A stretch of DNA of 18,935 nucleotides from CAZBQG01 sp964493945 (GTDB lineage: Bacteria; Pseudomonadota; Alphaproteobacteria; Rhodospirillales; UBA2165): assembly GCA_964493945.1 (NCBI GenBank), contig CAZBQG010000058.1, forward strand, positions 1 through 18,935, given 5' to 3'. The position numbers and the translations under genes are program-made. This document shows positions 7,621 to 15,282 of the stretch, in pieces; position 1 is the stretch's first letter, and every line of letters begins with the position of its first letter. The notes under the pieces are model-generated. The model worked only from the letters and a program-made list of their open reading frames with translations, was not told where the DNA came from and ran no database searches.

Positions 7621-8538
7621 GTGCCCCCAAACCAGCTTCCAACCGGCCCCGTCAGCACGGGCATGCGTACCCTGATCTTAATGGTTCTGGCCAGCGCCAC
7701 CGCCCCCACCATGCAGGCCGTGGTGCGCATCACGGCGGCCGAAGGCCTGCATGTGTTCGAAGTCGTCTTTTTACGCAACCTGCTGGCGGCCATCTTCATG
7801 GCCCCATTTTTATTGCGCGTCGGCGGATCGGAGGGCGGTGCCGGCACCGGCTTGCGCACCAAATGCCTGCATCTGCATGTGGCGCGCGGAATCTTTCAGG
7901 TGACCGCCATGCTGATGTATTGGACGGCCCTGACCCTGGTGCCTCTCGCGCAAGCCACGGTTTTGCTCTTTTCATCGCCCATCTTCGTTTCCATCGGGGC
8001 CATCTTGTTTCTGGGCGAGCCGGCCCGGCTCAGGCGTTGGGGGGCTATCGCCTTGGGCTTCGCCGGCATGCTGATTATCGTCCGCCCGGTTGGGGGAACG
8101 CTGGATATTGGCGTGGGGCTGGGTCTGGGCGGGTCGGTTCTGTTCGCCGTTTCCAGATTACTGGCGAAAAGTGCCACCCGGCTGGACAGCGCGCCCACCG
8201 TGGTTGCCTTTCTGGCTTTTACGACGGCGCCTTTTTCCCTGGTCCCGGCTTTGTTCGTCTGGACCTGGCCCAGCCTGGAGATGGCTTGGCTTTTGCTGGT
8301 CATCACCGTTCTAGGTACCATGACCCATCTGCTCATGACCCAGGCCATCAGAGAAGGCGACATGACCGCCATCGAGCCCCTGAATTTCATCCGGCTCATC
8401 TGGGCCAGCCTGATCGGCTATCTTTGGTTTGCCGAGATTCCGGTTATCTGGACCTGGGTGGGGGCCGCCGTGATTGTGGCCAGCGCCACCCTTTTGGTGC
8501 GGGGCGAAACCCGTCCCACGGATGTAAAAAGAGGCTAA
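7621..8538 (+). CDS. DMT-superfamily transporter, EamA (RhaT/YdcZ-like) family
   Basis: A 305-residue inner-membrane protein made almost entirely of hydrophobic segments, consistent with the ten helices and two repeated EamA halves of the drug/metabolite transporter superfamily. Recognisable points are FEVVFLRNLLA in the first repeat, the loop where LMYWTALTLVPLAQATVL enters a membrane helix, FLGEPARLRRWGAIALGFAG at the end of the first half, and LNFIRLIWASLIGYLWF followed by EIPVIWTWVGAAVIV in the second. These are typical of alphaproteobacterial EamA exporters of unknown substrate. The GTG start is chosen because GGAG lies 5 bases upstream and the helices begin soon after. Its stop is followed after 40 bases by a truncated acyl-CoA synthetase remnant. 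Confidence 0.9.
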   Translation: MPPNQLPTGPVSTGMRTLILMVLASATAPTMQAVVRITAAEGLHVFEVVFLRNLLAAIFMAPFLLRVGGSEGGAGTGLRTKCLHLHVARGIFQVTAMLMYWTALTLVPLAQATVLLFSSPIFVSIGAILFLGEPARLRRWGAIALGFAGMLIIVRPVGGTLDIGVGLGLGGSVLFAVSRLLAKSATRLDSAPTVVAFLAFTTAPFSLVPALFVWTWPSLEMAWLLLVITVLGTMTHLLMTQAIREGDMTAIEPLNFIRLIWASLIGYLWFAEIPVIWTWVGAAVIVASATLLVRGETRPTDVKRG

Positions 8539-8567
8539 AAACAAGCCCAAATGGGTCAAATCCGGAA

Positions 8568-8600
8568 ACGGCCAAAATGTGATGGCCGTCGTTGTTTTAA
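8568..8600 (+). terminator. Possible terminator after the EamA gene
   Basis: ACGGCC, a 10-base loop and GGCCGT form a 6-bp stem followed by CGTTGTTTTA. A third copy of ACGGCC at 8601-8606 offers an alternative pairing with the GGCCGT arm. The hairpin contains the first possible start codons of the downstream truncated synthetase, arguing against efficient translation from them. Confidence 0.35.
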
Positions 8601-9424
8601 AACGGCCAAATAGCCATATTCCTATCAAGACAGTCGCGGGCCTGACGCCCTTTGAACGCTTCACCCTTCATCCCGATCTGGAGCGCTTCGATCTCAGCAG
8701 CCTGCGTATTTTTTCCGGCACCAGCCCGACCGGCGAGACACGGGCGAGATTGTTGAACCTGGTCCGGCAGAAAAGCTTTTTAGGTGAATTTTACGCCGGC
8801 TATGGCTCATCGGAGGCCGGCGGGCGGGCAACTTATTTATTGCCAGGCGATTGCGCCCGGGCGCTGGCCGATGAGACCCAGGGTCATATCCTCAATTCCC
8901 TCGGCCGGGAAGCGCGCTTTTGCCGGGTCGAATGTGTGGATGAAGATATGCGGCCCGTGCCCACCGGCGAGGTGGGGGAGATGGCCGTGCGCACCCCCAT
9001 GCTGTTCGAAGGCTATTGGAACCGGCCGGAAGACACGGAAAAATGTTACCGCGATGGCTGGCTGATGACCGGCGATCTGATGCGCAAGGACGAAGACGGC
9101 TATTGTTATCTGTCGGGCCGGTCCATGGATATAATCAAGACCGGCGGCATCAATGTCTATCCGGCGGAAGTGGAAAGCGTGTTGGCGTCCCACGAGAAGA
9201 TCAAGGAGGCCGCGGTGTTCGGGCTGCCCGACCGGGAATGGGGCGAGGTGGTGGTGGCCTGTCTGGTAGCGGGCGCGGATTGTACGGAAGAGGAAATAAT
9301 CGATTATTGCCGGTCCCGGCTGGCCGGGCATAAGCGCCCCCGCTCCGTCAGGTTCATGGATGAGCTGCCCCGCAACGCCATCGGCAAGATCGTCAAGAAG
9401 GACCTCAGGGTGAAATTCATCTAG
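8579..9424 (+). pseudogene. AMP-forming acyl-CoA synthetase, N-terminal half missing
   Basis: The frame encodes the C-terminal half of an ANL-family acyl-CoA ligase. Homology is clear from about residue 24 (LTPFERF) and then HPDLERFDLSSLRIFSG, through YGSSE (75-79), TGDL (164-167), the hinge GRSMDIIKTGG (180-190) and the C-terminal PRNAIGKIVKKDLR with the catalytic lysine at about 270. A normal member has roughly 500-550 residues; the first half, including the Ser/Gly-rich P-loop that binds ATP phosphates, is absent. Only 40 bases separate this frame from the preceding transporter gene, so there is no room for the rest. The first start codons sit in a hairpin with no ribosome site. The simplest reading is a deletion remnant that cannot form acyl-adenylates; a functional stand-alone C-terminal fragment is less likely. 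Its TAG stop overlaps the TAG of the next gene on the opposite strand. Confidence 0.75.
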
Positions 9425-10077
9425 GCGTCGGTCTGCCCCATCAGGCGGTTTTGGACCTCGGTTGATCCCGGCGCCATCATTTCGAAAACATCTTCCACCG
9501 CCAGATAATCCATATAGCCAAGCCGGGCCAGGGGCTTGATTTTCAGCACGTCGATGCGTCCGTCTTGGGTCATGGCATTGTCGTCAATATGCACCCCCAG
9601 CACGCGGCCAAAAACGATATCGGTGGCTTCGGACGGCGGATCGCCCGGCATGTGCATGGTCAGATGATAGGCGCATTCGATATGGACCGGAGATTCCGCG
9701 ACGCGGGGTACGCTGACCGCCTGGCTGACCGCCTTGGTCAATCCGGTGGCGGCGAATTCGTCTTCATCGGGCTCGGAGCGCATGGAGGAAATATTCACCG
9801 CTTCGCGCAGATCATAAGTGGCCATGTTGCAGACGAATTCGCCGGTGGCCTCGGCGTTGGTCACCGAATCCTTGCGCCTCGGATGATGGGTCTAATTGGC
9901 CGTGAACATGACCAGGGGCGGCGACGCGGTGCGCATCTGGAACTGGCTGAAAGGCGCCAGATTGGCCACGCCGTCCGCCGACAGGGTGGAAATCCAGCCG
10001 ATGGGTCGGGGCACCACGCAGGATTTGAAAGGATCATGGGGCAGATTGTGGGACGTCTTGCAGGGCTCATAGAACAT
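9421..10077 (-). pseudogene. Flavin-reductase-like (DIM6/NTAB) protein interrupted by an in-frame amber codon
   Basis: Reading the minus strand from ATG 10077 (GGAGGAAA ribosome site just upstream) gives MFYEP, then DPFKSCVVPRPIGWISTLS and APFSQFQ, up to MFTAN, the hallmark opening of FMN-binding flavin-reductase-domain proteins. A TAG at 9892-9894 then interrupts, and the same frame continues without any shift into THHPRRKDSVTNAEATGEF, later RVAESPVHIECAYH and DGRIDVLKIKPLARLGYMDY. Together they make the full family length, about 218 residues. Family members usually have Gln where the stop is, so a single CAG-to-TAG change explains the break. It follows the transhydroxylase-like gene by 36 bases and looks like the last gene of that operon, where it might have supplied or handled reduced flavin. 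Sequencing error or suppression of the stop are the alternatives. Confidence 0.8.
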
Positions 10078-10113
10078 GTTTGTGTTTCCTCCGGTCTCCG
10101 CCCCCAATGGAAA

Positions 10114-13100
10114 TTAAGTGGTGGAAACTTTTTCCCTGGCTCCCGGTTTATCCATGAACTCCATGCGGGGTGCGGTGGATTTCACGTCGGGCCCGCCGTT
10201 CCATTTGACCACTTCAATCAGCGCCGCTGCCCCCGCGAAAGAAGACGCGTTTTTGATCTGGGAACGTCTGGGCGTCAGGATATTGACGCAGCCGCCCCGG
10301 TCAGGGGATTCGCCGGGCTCACCCACCGGGTCGTAATTGGCCGATGCCTGATAGGAATGGGCCACGCCCTGGGGCAGGCGTTCTGTCGTTTGAGCGGCAC
10401 AAATGACCGCACCCCGGTCGTTATGCAGTTCGATCAAATCCCCGGTCTTGATGCCCCGGGCTTCGGCGTCCTTGGTGTTGAGCCGGGCGATCCAATAATA
10501 ATATCCGTCGATCTCCATGCGGTGGTCCTTGACGTCGTTGAGGCCGCTATCCTTGCCGTCGCCCAATGTGTGATAGGAGAAGCGCACATGGGGAACGATG
10601 ATCTGGAGGGGATATTTGTCGGTCATGTCTTTGGTCTGGGGCCCTTCCCAGGCCGGTACATATTTGACGATAGGCGGACGTTCCGGGTCTTCGGCGTCGA
10701 ATTTTTTCAGGCTGTTGCATTCGAATTCGAACTTGCCGGTCTGGGTTTGCAGACCTTCCAGGAATTGCTCGGTGTAATCGCCGGGCAGGGGATGGGGTTC
10801 GGGCACGTCTTTTTTGCGCCCCTCATAGAACCAGCGGAAGGATACCGGTGCCTTCAGTTTTTCCTTGGGCGGCGGCACCACGTAATAGCCCTTCTTGAGG
10901 AAATCACCCCAGGAAATGCGCCCCGGCAGGTCGGAGGCATCGAACATGCGTTTGACCCAATCCAGTTCCGACATGCCTTCCGAGAAATAGGAACTGAGAC
11001 CCAACCGTTTGGAAAGTTCCACGAAAATATTGTAATCGGATTTGGATTCGCCCAAGGGCTCGATGCATTTGTGCTGCATCAACACGACCCGGCTGTTCAT
11101 CTGGGTTACGCCGTGATGAGCGATGCCGCCGGTGCCGCCGAATTCGGATATGTCGGAACGTTCGAAATTGGTGCAGGCGGGTAAGATGATATCGGCGAAT
11201 TTGGCTTCGCCCTCGAACCAGATGCCCTGATTGACCACCATTTCGATCTTGTCGGACCGGTACATCTTCACATAACGGTTGGCATCGGCCGAAGTGCCAA
11301 TATATGAGCCGCCATAGCGGTACATCATCTTGATTTCCGCATGGCCGGCGGCGGGGTAGACCATCTTGCGGAACTGGGCTTCGATGGTCCGGGCACTCCA
11401 GGGATAGCCTTCGGATTTTCCGTCCAGGATGGCGTCGGGCACGTACATGCGCGAAATGGACTGGGTCGAGGGATTGACCGTCAATAACTGTGGCATGCGC
11501 TGATAAAGGCTGATGGACAAGGCCGTGTGATCCAGATCGCCCGACATGCCGCCATCGGCGTAGCCCGGGAAATAAAAGCCCGTATCGACAGGCGTGCCCC
11601 ATTGCAGGCAGCCCCAATTGACACCGGGCTTGCCCATGCCCTGCATGGCCATCAGGCAGGCCGTCACCCGGGCCCATTGGATACCGGTTGCGTTGCGGCA
11701 GGCGCCGCCATGGCCGTTGCCCCAGCCGCCGGCCCCCAGATAGGTCTTTTTCGAACCCCAGGCGCGGGCCAGGGCGCGCACATCCTTGGCCGGGACGCCG
11801 GTTTCCGGCTCCTGCCATTCGGGCGTCTTGGGCGTGCCGTCCCCGGTTCCCAGGATATAATCCTTCCACACATCAAACCCATGGGTCAGGCGCCCCACAT
11901 ATTCCTTGTCGTAAAGATCTTCGGTGATCCACACATAGGCGATGGCCATGGCCAGGGCCGGATCGGTGGTCGGTTTGGGGGCGATCCATTTGCCGCCCAA
12001 CTGGCCTGCCGTGTGATTGAAATAAGGATCGATATGGACCAGCTCAACACCCAATTCGTTGAGCCATTGGCGCCGGGGGGTGCTTTCAAAGGCCGCATAA
12101 GAGCCGCTGGTCGCTTCCGGATCGGCCGACCAGAAGACCAGCATCTCGCATTCCTTCAGGCAATCTTCCACCGTCCCGTAGGTTTCCGGCTGGCCCAAAC
12201 GCATGGAATAGCCCCAATGATGCATAGCCCCCCAGAACCAGCCTTCCCAGCTTATGGGCGTGGGCACGGTGGTGGTCGTGCCGATGGCATTCATGAAGCG
12301 GGCATTGGCCGATGAGTAATAGCCGATATTGCCCCAGGTATGATGGGACGGCCGGGTGGACAGGATGGAACCTTTGCCATATTCTCGCTTGTTGCGCTTG
12401 ATTTCGTCGGCGACCATATCCAGCGCTTCGTCCCAGCTGATGCGCTCATAGCCCGATATGCCCCGGTTTTGCGGATTGCGTTCTCCGTTTGGGTCGAAAT
12501 CCACCCGCTTCATGGGATACAGCATGCGGTCCGGCGAATAGACCATGCTCTTCCAGCAAACCGCATGGGGCCCGGCGGAAGAGCCGTGGGGCGGGGTAAA
12601 GGTTTTCCCCCGCGCCTCGATCGACCAGGGCCTGGCATCGCTTTCATCGAAATCGATGGGGGTCAGGCGGACGATCTTGTCATCTTTCACATAAACGAAA
12701 AGGGGCCCGCCATTGGTGTTGGTGACGAAGCGGGTGGTCCCGTCATTCATTTCCGTACCGAACTTCCAATGAAGCGTCAAAGGCAGCAACAATGTCTGAG
12801 CGAACCAATAGGTCAACTCGTCCGGCCCATCCAGTTTCAGATTGAAGCTTTTGAGGGCCTCGATCTGTTTGAGGTAATCTATGGGCGGGATGAGCAGGCC
12901 GACGGCAAGTTCGGCGGAAGCAAAACGCAACACCACCTGGGGATCGGGATGAAGGCCGGTCCCTGAAATGATCTTGCCGTTTTTGAAGGTGAAATAACGC
13001 CCGATGGAATCATCCATGGTCTGGATCTGGGCCGTGAAGTTCTTTTCCTTGAGTCGGGCACGGAAGGCGGGCCGGAACAGAGCCGTCAGGCGCAGCATTT

Positions 13101-13134
13101 GCAAAAGGCCGAACAGAATCAGAGAGAATTTCAT
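10114..13134 (-). CDS. Molybdopterin enzyme related to pyrogallol-phloroglucinol transhydroxylase large subunit, with N-terminal SCP2-like domain
   Basis: The 1006-residue product belongs to the DMSO-reductase family. From about residue 135 to the end it tracks the catalytic subunit of Pelobacter transhydroxylase as I recall it, for example GGPLFVYVKDDKIVRLTP, IEARGKTFTPP, FADIILPACTNFERSDISEF and ADRGGC-like DRGGCVNILTP near the end. The active-site equivalents are His265 (SHHTWGN), the molybdenum-ligand serine Ser295 (PISWEGW) and Tyr525 (FYFPGYADGG); the residue before Ser295 is Ile, where transhydroxylase has Asp174. There is no N-terminal Fe-S cysteine motif and no Tat signal, so it is probably cytoplasmic, like transhydroxylase. 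Residues 1-125 are extra: a hydrophobic start (FSLILFGLLQMLRLTALF) and an SCP2-like region with FTFKNGK, HPDPQVVLRF and LKLDGPDEL. The start is ATG 13134, after AAGGA and 13 bases downstream of the bicupin gene. No Fe-S partner subunit is encoded nearby. Reaction is inferred: hydroxyl transfer or redox chemistry on a polyphenol. Confidence 0.85.
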   Translation of the reverse strand: MKFSLILFGLLQMLRLTALFRPAFRARLKEKNFTAQIQTMDDSIGRYFTFKNGKIISGTGLHPDPQVVLRFASAELAVGLLIPPIDYLKQIEALKSFNLKLDGPDELTYWFAQTLLLPLTLHWKFGTEMNDGTTRFVTNTNGGPLFVYVKDDKIVRLTPIDFDESDARPWSIEARGKTFTPPHGSSAGPHAVCWKSMVYSPDRMLYPMKRVDFDPNGERNPQNRGISGYERISWDEALDMVADEIKRNKREYGKGSILSTRPSHHTWGNIGYYSSANARFMNAIGTTTTVPTPISWEGWFWGAMHHWGYSMRLGQPETYGTVEDCLKECEMLVFWSADPEATSGSYAAFESTPRRQWLNELGVELVHIDPYFNHTAGQLGGKWIAPKPTTDPALAMAIAYVWITEDLYDKEYVGRLTHGFDVWKDYILGTGDGTPKTPEWQEPETGVPAKDVRALARAWGSKKTYLGAGGWGNGHGGACRNATGIQWARVTACLMAMQGMGKPGVNWGCLQWGTPVDTGFYFPGYADGGMSGDLDHTALSISLYQRMPQLLTVNPSTQSISRMYVPDAILDGKSEGYPWSARTIEAQFRKMVYPAAGHAEIKMMYRYGGSYIGTSADANRYVKMYRSDKIEMVVNQGIWFEGEAKFADIILPACTNFERSDISEFGGTGGIAHHGVTQMNSRVVLMQHKCIEPLGESKSDYNIFVELSKRLGLSSYFSEGMSELDWVKRMFDASDLPGRISWGDFLKKGYYVVPPPKEKLKAPVSFRWFYEGRKKDVPEPHPLPGDYTEQFLEGLQTQTGKFEFECNSLKKFDAEDPERPPIVKYVPAWEGPQTKDMTDKYPLQIIVPHVRFSYHTLGDGKDSGLNDVKDHRMEIDGYYYWIARLNTKDAEARGIKTGDLIELHNDRGAVICAAQTTERLPQGVAHSYQASANYDPVGEPGESPDRGGCVNILTPRRSQIKNASSFAGAAALIEVVKWNGGPDVKSTAPRMEFMDKPGAREKVSTT

Positions 13135-13147
13135 CGGGCGCGGGTCC

Positions 13148-14173
13148 TTAATCCTTGGTTTCTTCGTTGAGCAGCTCAAGGCGGCGCAGGATTTCCCTGT
13201 CGGTCACCATGAAAAGCTTGGTGTCGGAATCGTTTGCCGTGTGGCTCAGCCAATTTCCATGGGGCACGGAGAAGACGTCGTTTTTCTCCCAATGGACCGT
13301 GCTTTCACCGACGCGCGATGAGCCCGATCCTTCCGCCACCACGATGCCAAAATTGGCCGTCGAGCGGGTGGCGATGGTTTCCTGCCCTTTGGCCAGCCCC
13401 TGCAAGTAGCAATCCAGCCGGTTCATGATGGCCCCGCCGGTCACCGGATCGGTATAGCGCAGCATGCGTGATCCATCCTTGCCCTCGGGCACGGCGGCCA
13501 GGGCCTTGGTTGCCTCGGTCCAGGGATAGCGGAACATGGGCGAATGGCCTTGCGCGCCCGTCTCGCCCAAAGGCGTGAAGCCCGATGCCTGAAAGGCCGT
13601 GTCGGGGATCCGCTCGGGGATGTTGTTGGTCGGTCCCAGCTCCAGGGCGCCGGTGTCATAATGACGGTGGGTTGGCACGTCCAGCCCATCGACCCAGACG
13701 GAAGGCTCGTTCCCTTCGTGGAGATGTTCATGCCAGGTCCAGGCGGGGGTAATGATCATGTCCCCCTCATCCATGGCGCAGCGCTTGCCGTCGACGACGG
13801 TGGTCGCACCTCCGGCCAGAACGAAACGCAGCGCATGGATGGAATGGCGGTGGGGTGGCGCGTGTTCGCCGGGCGCCAGGATTTGCAGATTGAGCGTGAA
13901 ATGATCGCTCATTCCATCCGGCCTATCATGGTTGGAAGGCCGGTTCATGCACAGGACCCGGCGCGTTGCCCCTTCTTCGTGGGTGGTCGCGTTGATCGAG
14001 GTGTTCAGAATCGGTTCCATGGTTTTCCAGGGCCACAAAAAGGGCGGTTCCGGGTCGTGGGCGTAGCGGCCCTCCCATTGTTCCCACAAAGCAAAAACCC
14101 TTGCTTCTTCCATGGCCGAATGAAATTTGGCTGATTCTTCCGCGCTCAGGCGGCTTTCCCCCTCGCTCGCCAT
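13148..14173 (-). CDS. Gentisate 1,2-dioxygenase-like bicupin
   Basis: A 341-residue two-cupin protein of the gentisate/salicylate/1-hydroxy-2-naphthoate dioxygenase group, Fe(II) enzymes that open aromatic rings beside a single hydroxyl or between carboxyl and hydroxyl carbons. The first cupin carries the iron triad: His108 and His110 (PPHRHSIHALRF) and His148 (ITPAWTWHEH), spaced like the known ligands of bacterial gentisate dioxygenases. WVDGLDVP and the N-terminal EEGATRRVLCMNRP also fit. The second cupin (about 265-325, with VHWEKNDVFSVPHGNW) appears structural. The ATG at 14173 follows an excellent AAGGAGGA. It is the first gene of the minus-strand operon, 13 bases before the transhydroxylase-like gene, so its substrate may be a product or substrate of that enzyme. 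Gentisate itself is not assured. Confidence 0.85.
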   Translation of the reverse strand: MASEGESRLSAEESAKFHSAMEEARVFALWEQWEGRYAHDPEPPFLWPWKTMEPILNTSINATTHEEGATRRVLCMNRPSNHDRPDGMSDHFTLNLQILAPGEHAPPHRHSIHALRFVLAGGATTVVDGKRCAMDEGDMIITPAWTWHEHLHEGNEPSVWVDGLDVPTHRHYDTGALELGPTNNIPERIPDTAFQASGFTPLGETGAQGHSPMFRYPWTEATKALAAVPEGKDGSRMLRYTDPVTGGAIMNRLDCYLQGLAKGQETIATRSTANFGIVVAEGSGSSRVGESTVHWEKNDVFSVPHGNWLSHTANDSDTKLFMVTDREILRRLELLNEETKD

Positions 14174-14229
14174 TTCCCGTTCCTCCTTCTGATGGTCTGG
14201 TGGGCTTCAATTCTCCCCATATTTTGCCA

Positions 14230-14245
14230 CAGCAGGCGCCCGCTG
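14230..14245. promoter_or_regulatory. 16-bp near-perfect palindrome, operator candidate
   Basis: CAGC-A-GGCGCC-C-GCTG is symmetric at all but one base pair. It lies right where transcription from the minus-strand TATAAT box should begin, an ideal position for a repressor. GC-rich composition raises the chance of a random match. Confidence 0.35.
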
Positions 14246-14252
14246 CCACGCT

Positions 14253-14258
14253 ATTATA
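14253..14258 (-). promoter_or_regulatory. TATAAT -10 box for the bicupin/molybdoenzyme operon
   Basis: An exact TATAAT on the minus strand about 80 bases before the bicupin ATG. The bases 17 upstream (CAAAGA) do not resemble TTGACA, so the promoter may depend on an activator. Confidence 0.4.
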
Positions 14259-14509
14259 TCAGCCCTCAGACGCGCTCTTTGCGAGTAGGTTTCCGGCGGC
14301 CCTTGCCCCTTCGTTCCACCTCGGTCCTGGCTTCCTGTAATTTCAGGATGCCGCGCTTGGGCGAGCCGGGTGATTCTACTTTTGGTGGTGTCCTTCGCGC
14401 CATGGCTGTTCCAATCAAGAGTAGAAATATCTTTCCTCATGAGAGCGGCTGGAGTTAACCATTATCTGAAATTGATTGTAAATATGCTCTGGAGAAAAGG
14501 AATTCGACT

Positions 14510-15226
14510 ATGGAAGAACTCATACCCGTCATTCAAAAGCTGGTCGAAGGCAACCGCATTCTGGCCCGCGAAGGGGTGGTGGACGGCTTCGGCCATATCA
14601 GCGTCCGTCATCCCAACAATCCGGAACGCTATCTCCTGTCCCGGTCACGCAGCCCGGAGATGGTGGAAGGCGGCGACATTCTTGAGTTCAAGTTGGACGG
14701 GGTGGCCATCGACGACAAGGGCTTCCAGCCTTATGCCGAGCGATACATTCACGGTTCGGTCTATGAGAACCGGCCCGACGTGATGGCCGTCGTGCATAAT
14801 CATTCCTACGAAGTCATCCCCTTCGGCATCACCAATCAGCCGCTGCGCCCGGTGGTTCATGTGGCGTCGCGCATCGGGCTTCATATTCCGGTCTGGGACA
14901 TCCGCGATAAATTCGGCGTTACCAGCCTGCTGGTCACCAACATGGATCAGGGGCGCGACATGGCGGCCTGCCTGGGGGATAACCATGTGGTCCTGATGCG
15001 TGGTCACGGCTGCGCCGTCGCTGCCGACACCATCGAGGAAGCCGTACTCAAATCCATCTATCTTCAGGCCAATGCGCGTATGCAGATGGACGCCATGCGT
15101 ATGGGTGAAGTTACATATTTAAGCCCCGGCGAAATCGCTTTCCGCGAAACCTCCACGCCCGATACCATGCGCCTCGGCACCGAACGGGTCTGGGAATATT
15201 ACACCAGGCGGGCGGGGCTGGCTTGA
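14510..15226 (+). CDS. Class II aldolase/adducin-family protein, probable aromatic or ring-cleavage-product decarboxylase
   Basis: The 238-residue product has the class II aldolase fold with its metal site: His96 and His98 (VVHNHSYEV) and His166 (MRGHGCAV), plus the catalytic acid position Glu77 (PYAERYIHG). It most resembles the subgroup annotated as HCOMODA / 2-hydroxy-3-carboxymuconic-semialdehyde decarboxylase or dihydroxyphthalate decarboxylase rather than sugar-phosphate aldolases, as judged from the openings EGVVDGFGHISVRHP and LSRSRSPEMV. That would be a metal-dependent decarboxylation of a carboxylated catechol or its cleavage product. AAGGA 8 bases before the ATG fixes the start. 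It is the first gene of the plus-strand operon, followed after 56 bases by the SDR gene. Confidence 0.85.
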   Translation: MEELIPVIQKLVEGNRILAREGVVDGFGHISVRHPNNPERYLLSRSRSPEMVEGGDILEFKLDGVAIDDKGFQPYAERYIHGSVYENRPDVMAVVHNHSYEVIPFGITNQPLRPVVHVASRIGLHIPVWDIRDKFGVTSLLVTNMDQGRDMAACLGDNHVVLMRGHGCAVAADTIEEAVLKSIYLQANARMQMDAMRMGEVTYLSPGEIAFRETSTPDTMRLGTERVWEYYTRRAGLA

Positions 15227-15282
15227 GGCTGGCGGGTGGCGTTATGATGGAGAAAATATGAAACGAAAATCCGGGGGGAATA

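Larger units (their letters stand above)
14174..14509. promoter_or_regulatory. Divergent control region between the two aromatic-catabolism operons
   Basis: These 336 bases hold no convincing gene; the short frames in it are not supported by ribosome sites or composition. It contains the minus-strand ribosome site AAGGAGGA at the left end, a 16-bp near-palindrome, an exact TATAAT for the minus direction, and at the right end an AT-rich stretch (about 14456-14490) followed by AAGGA in front of the plus-strand aldolase gene. I could not assign a good -35/-10 pair for the plus direction, consistent with an activator-dependent promoter. Confidence 0.5.

Noticed and set aside
9565..12966. Long plus-strand open frames opposite the flavin-reductase-like and molybdoenzyme genes
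   Set aside because: The minus strand carries unmistakable family motifs over the same bases; the plus-strand products look like antisense translations rich in Gly, His and Arg.
10108..13179. Longer N-terminus (GTG or other start at 13179) for the molybdoenzyme
   Set aside because: The extra 15 residues overlap the end of the bicupin gene and have no ribosome site, whereas ATG 13134 follows AAGGA.
14192..14458. Small plus-strand open frames in the divergent control region
   Set aside because: No ribosome sites, no recognisable sequence, and they overlap the promoter and palindrome region.
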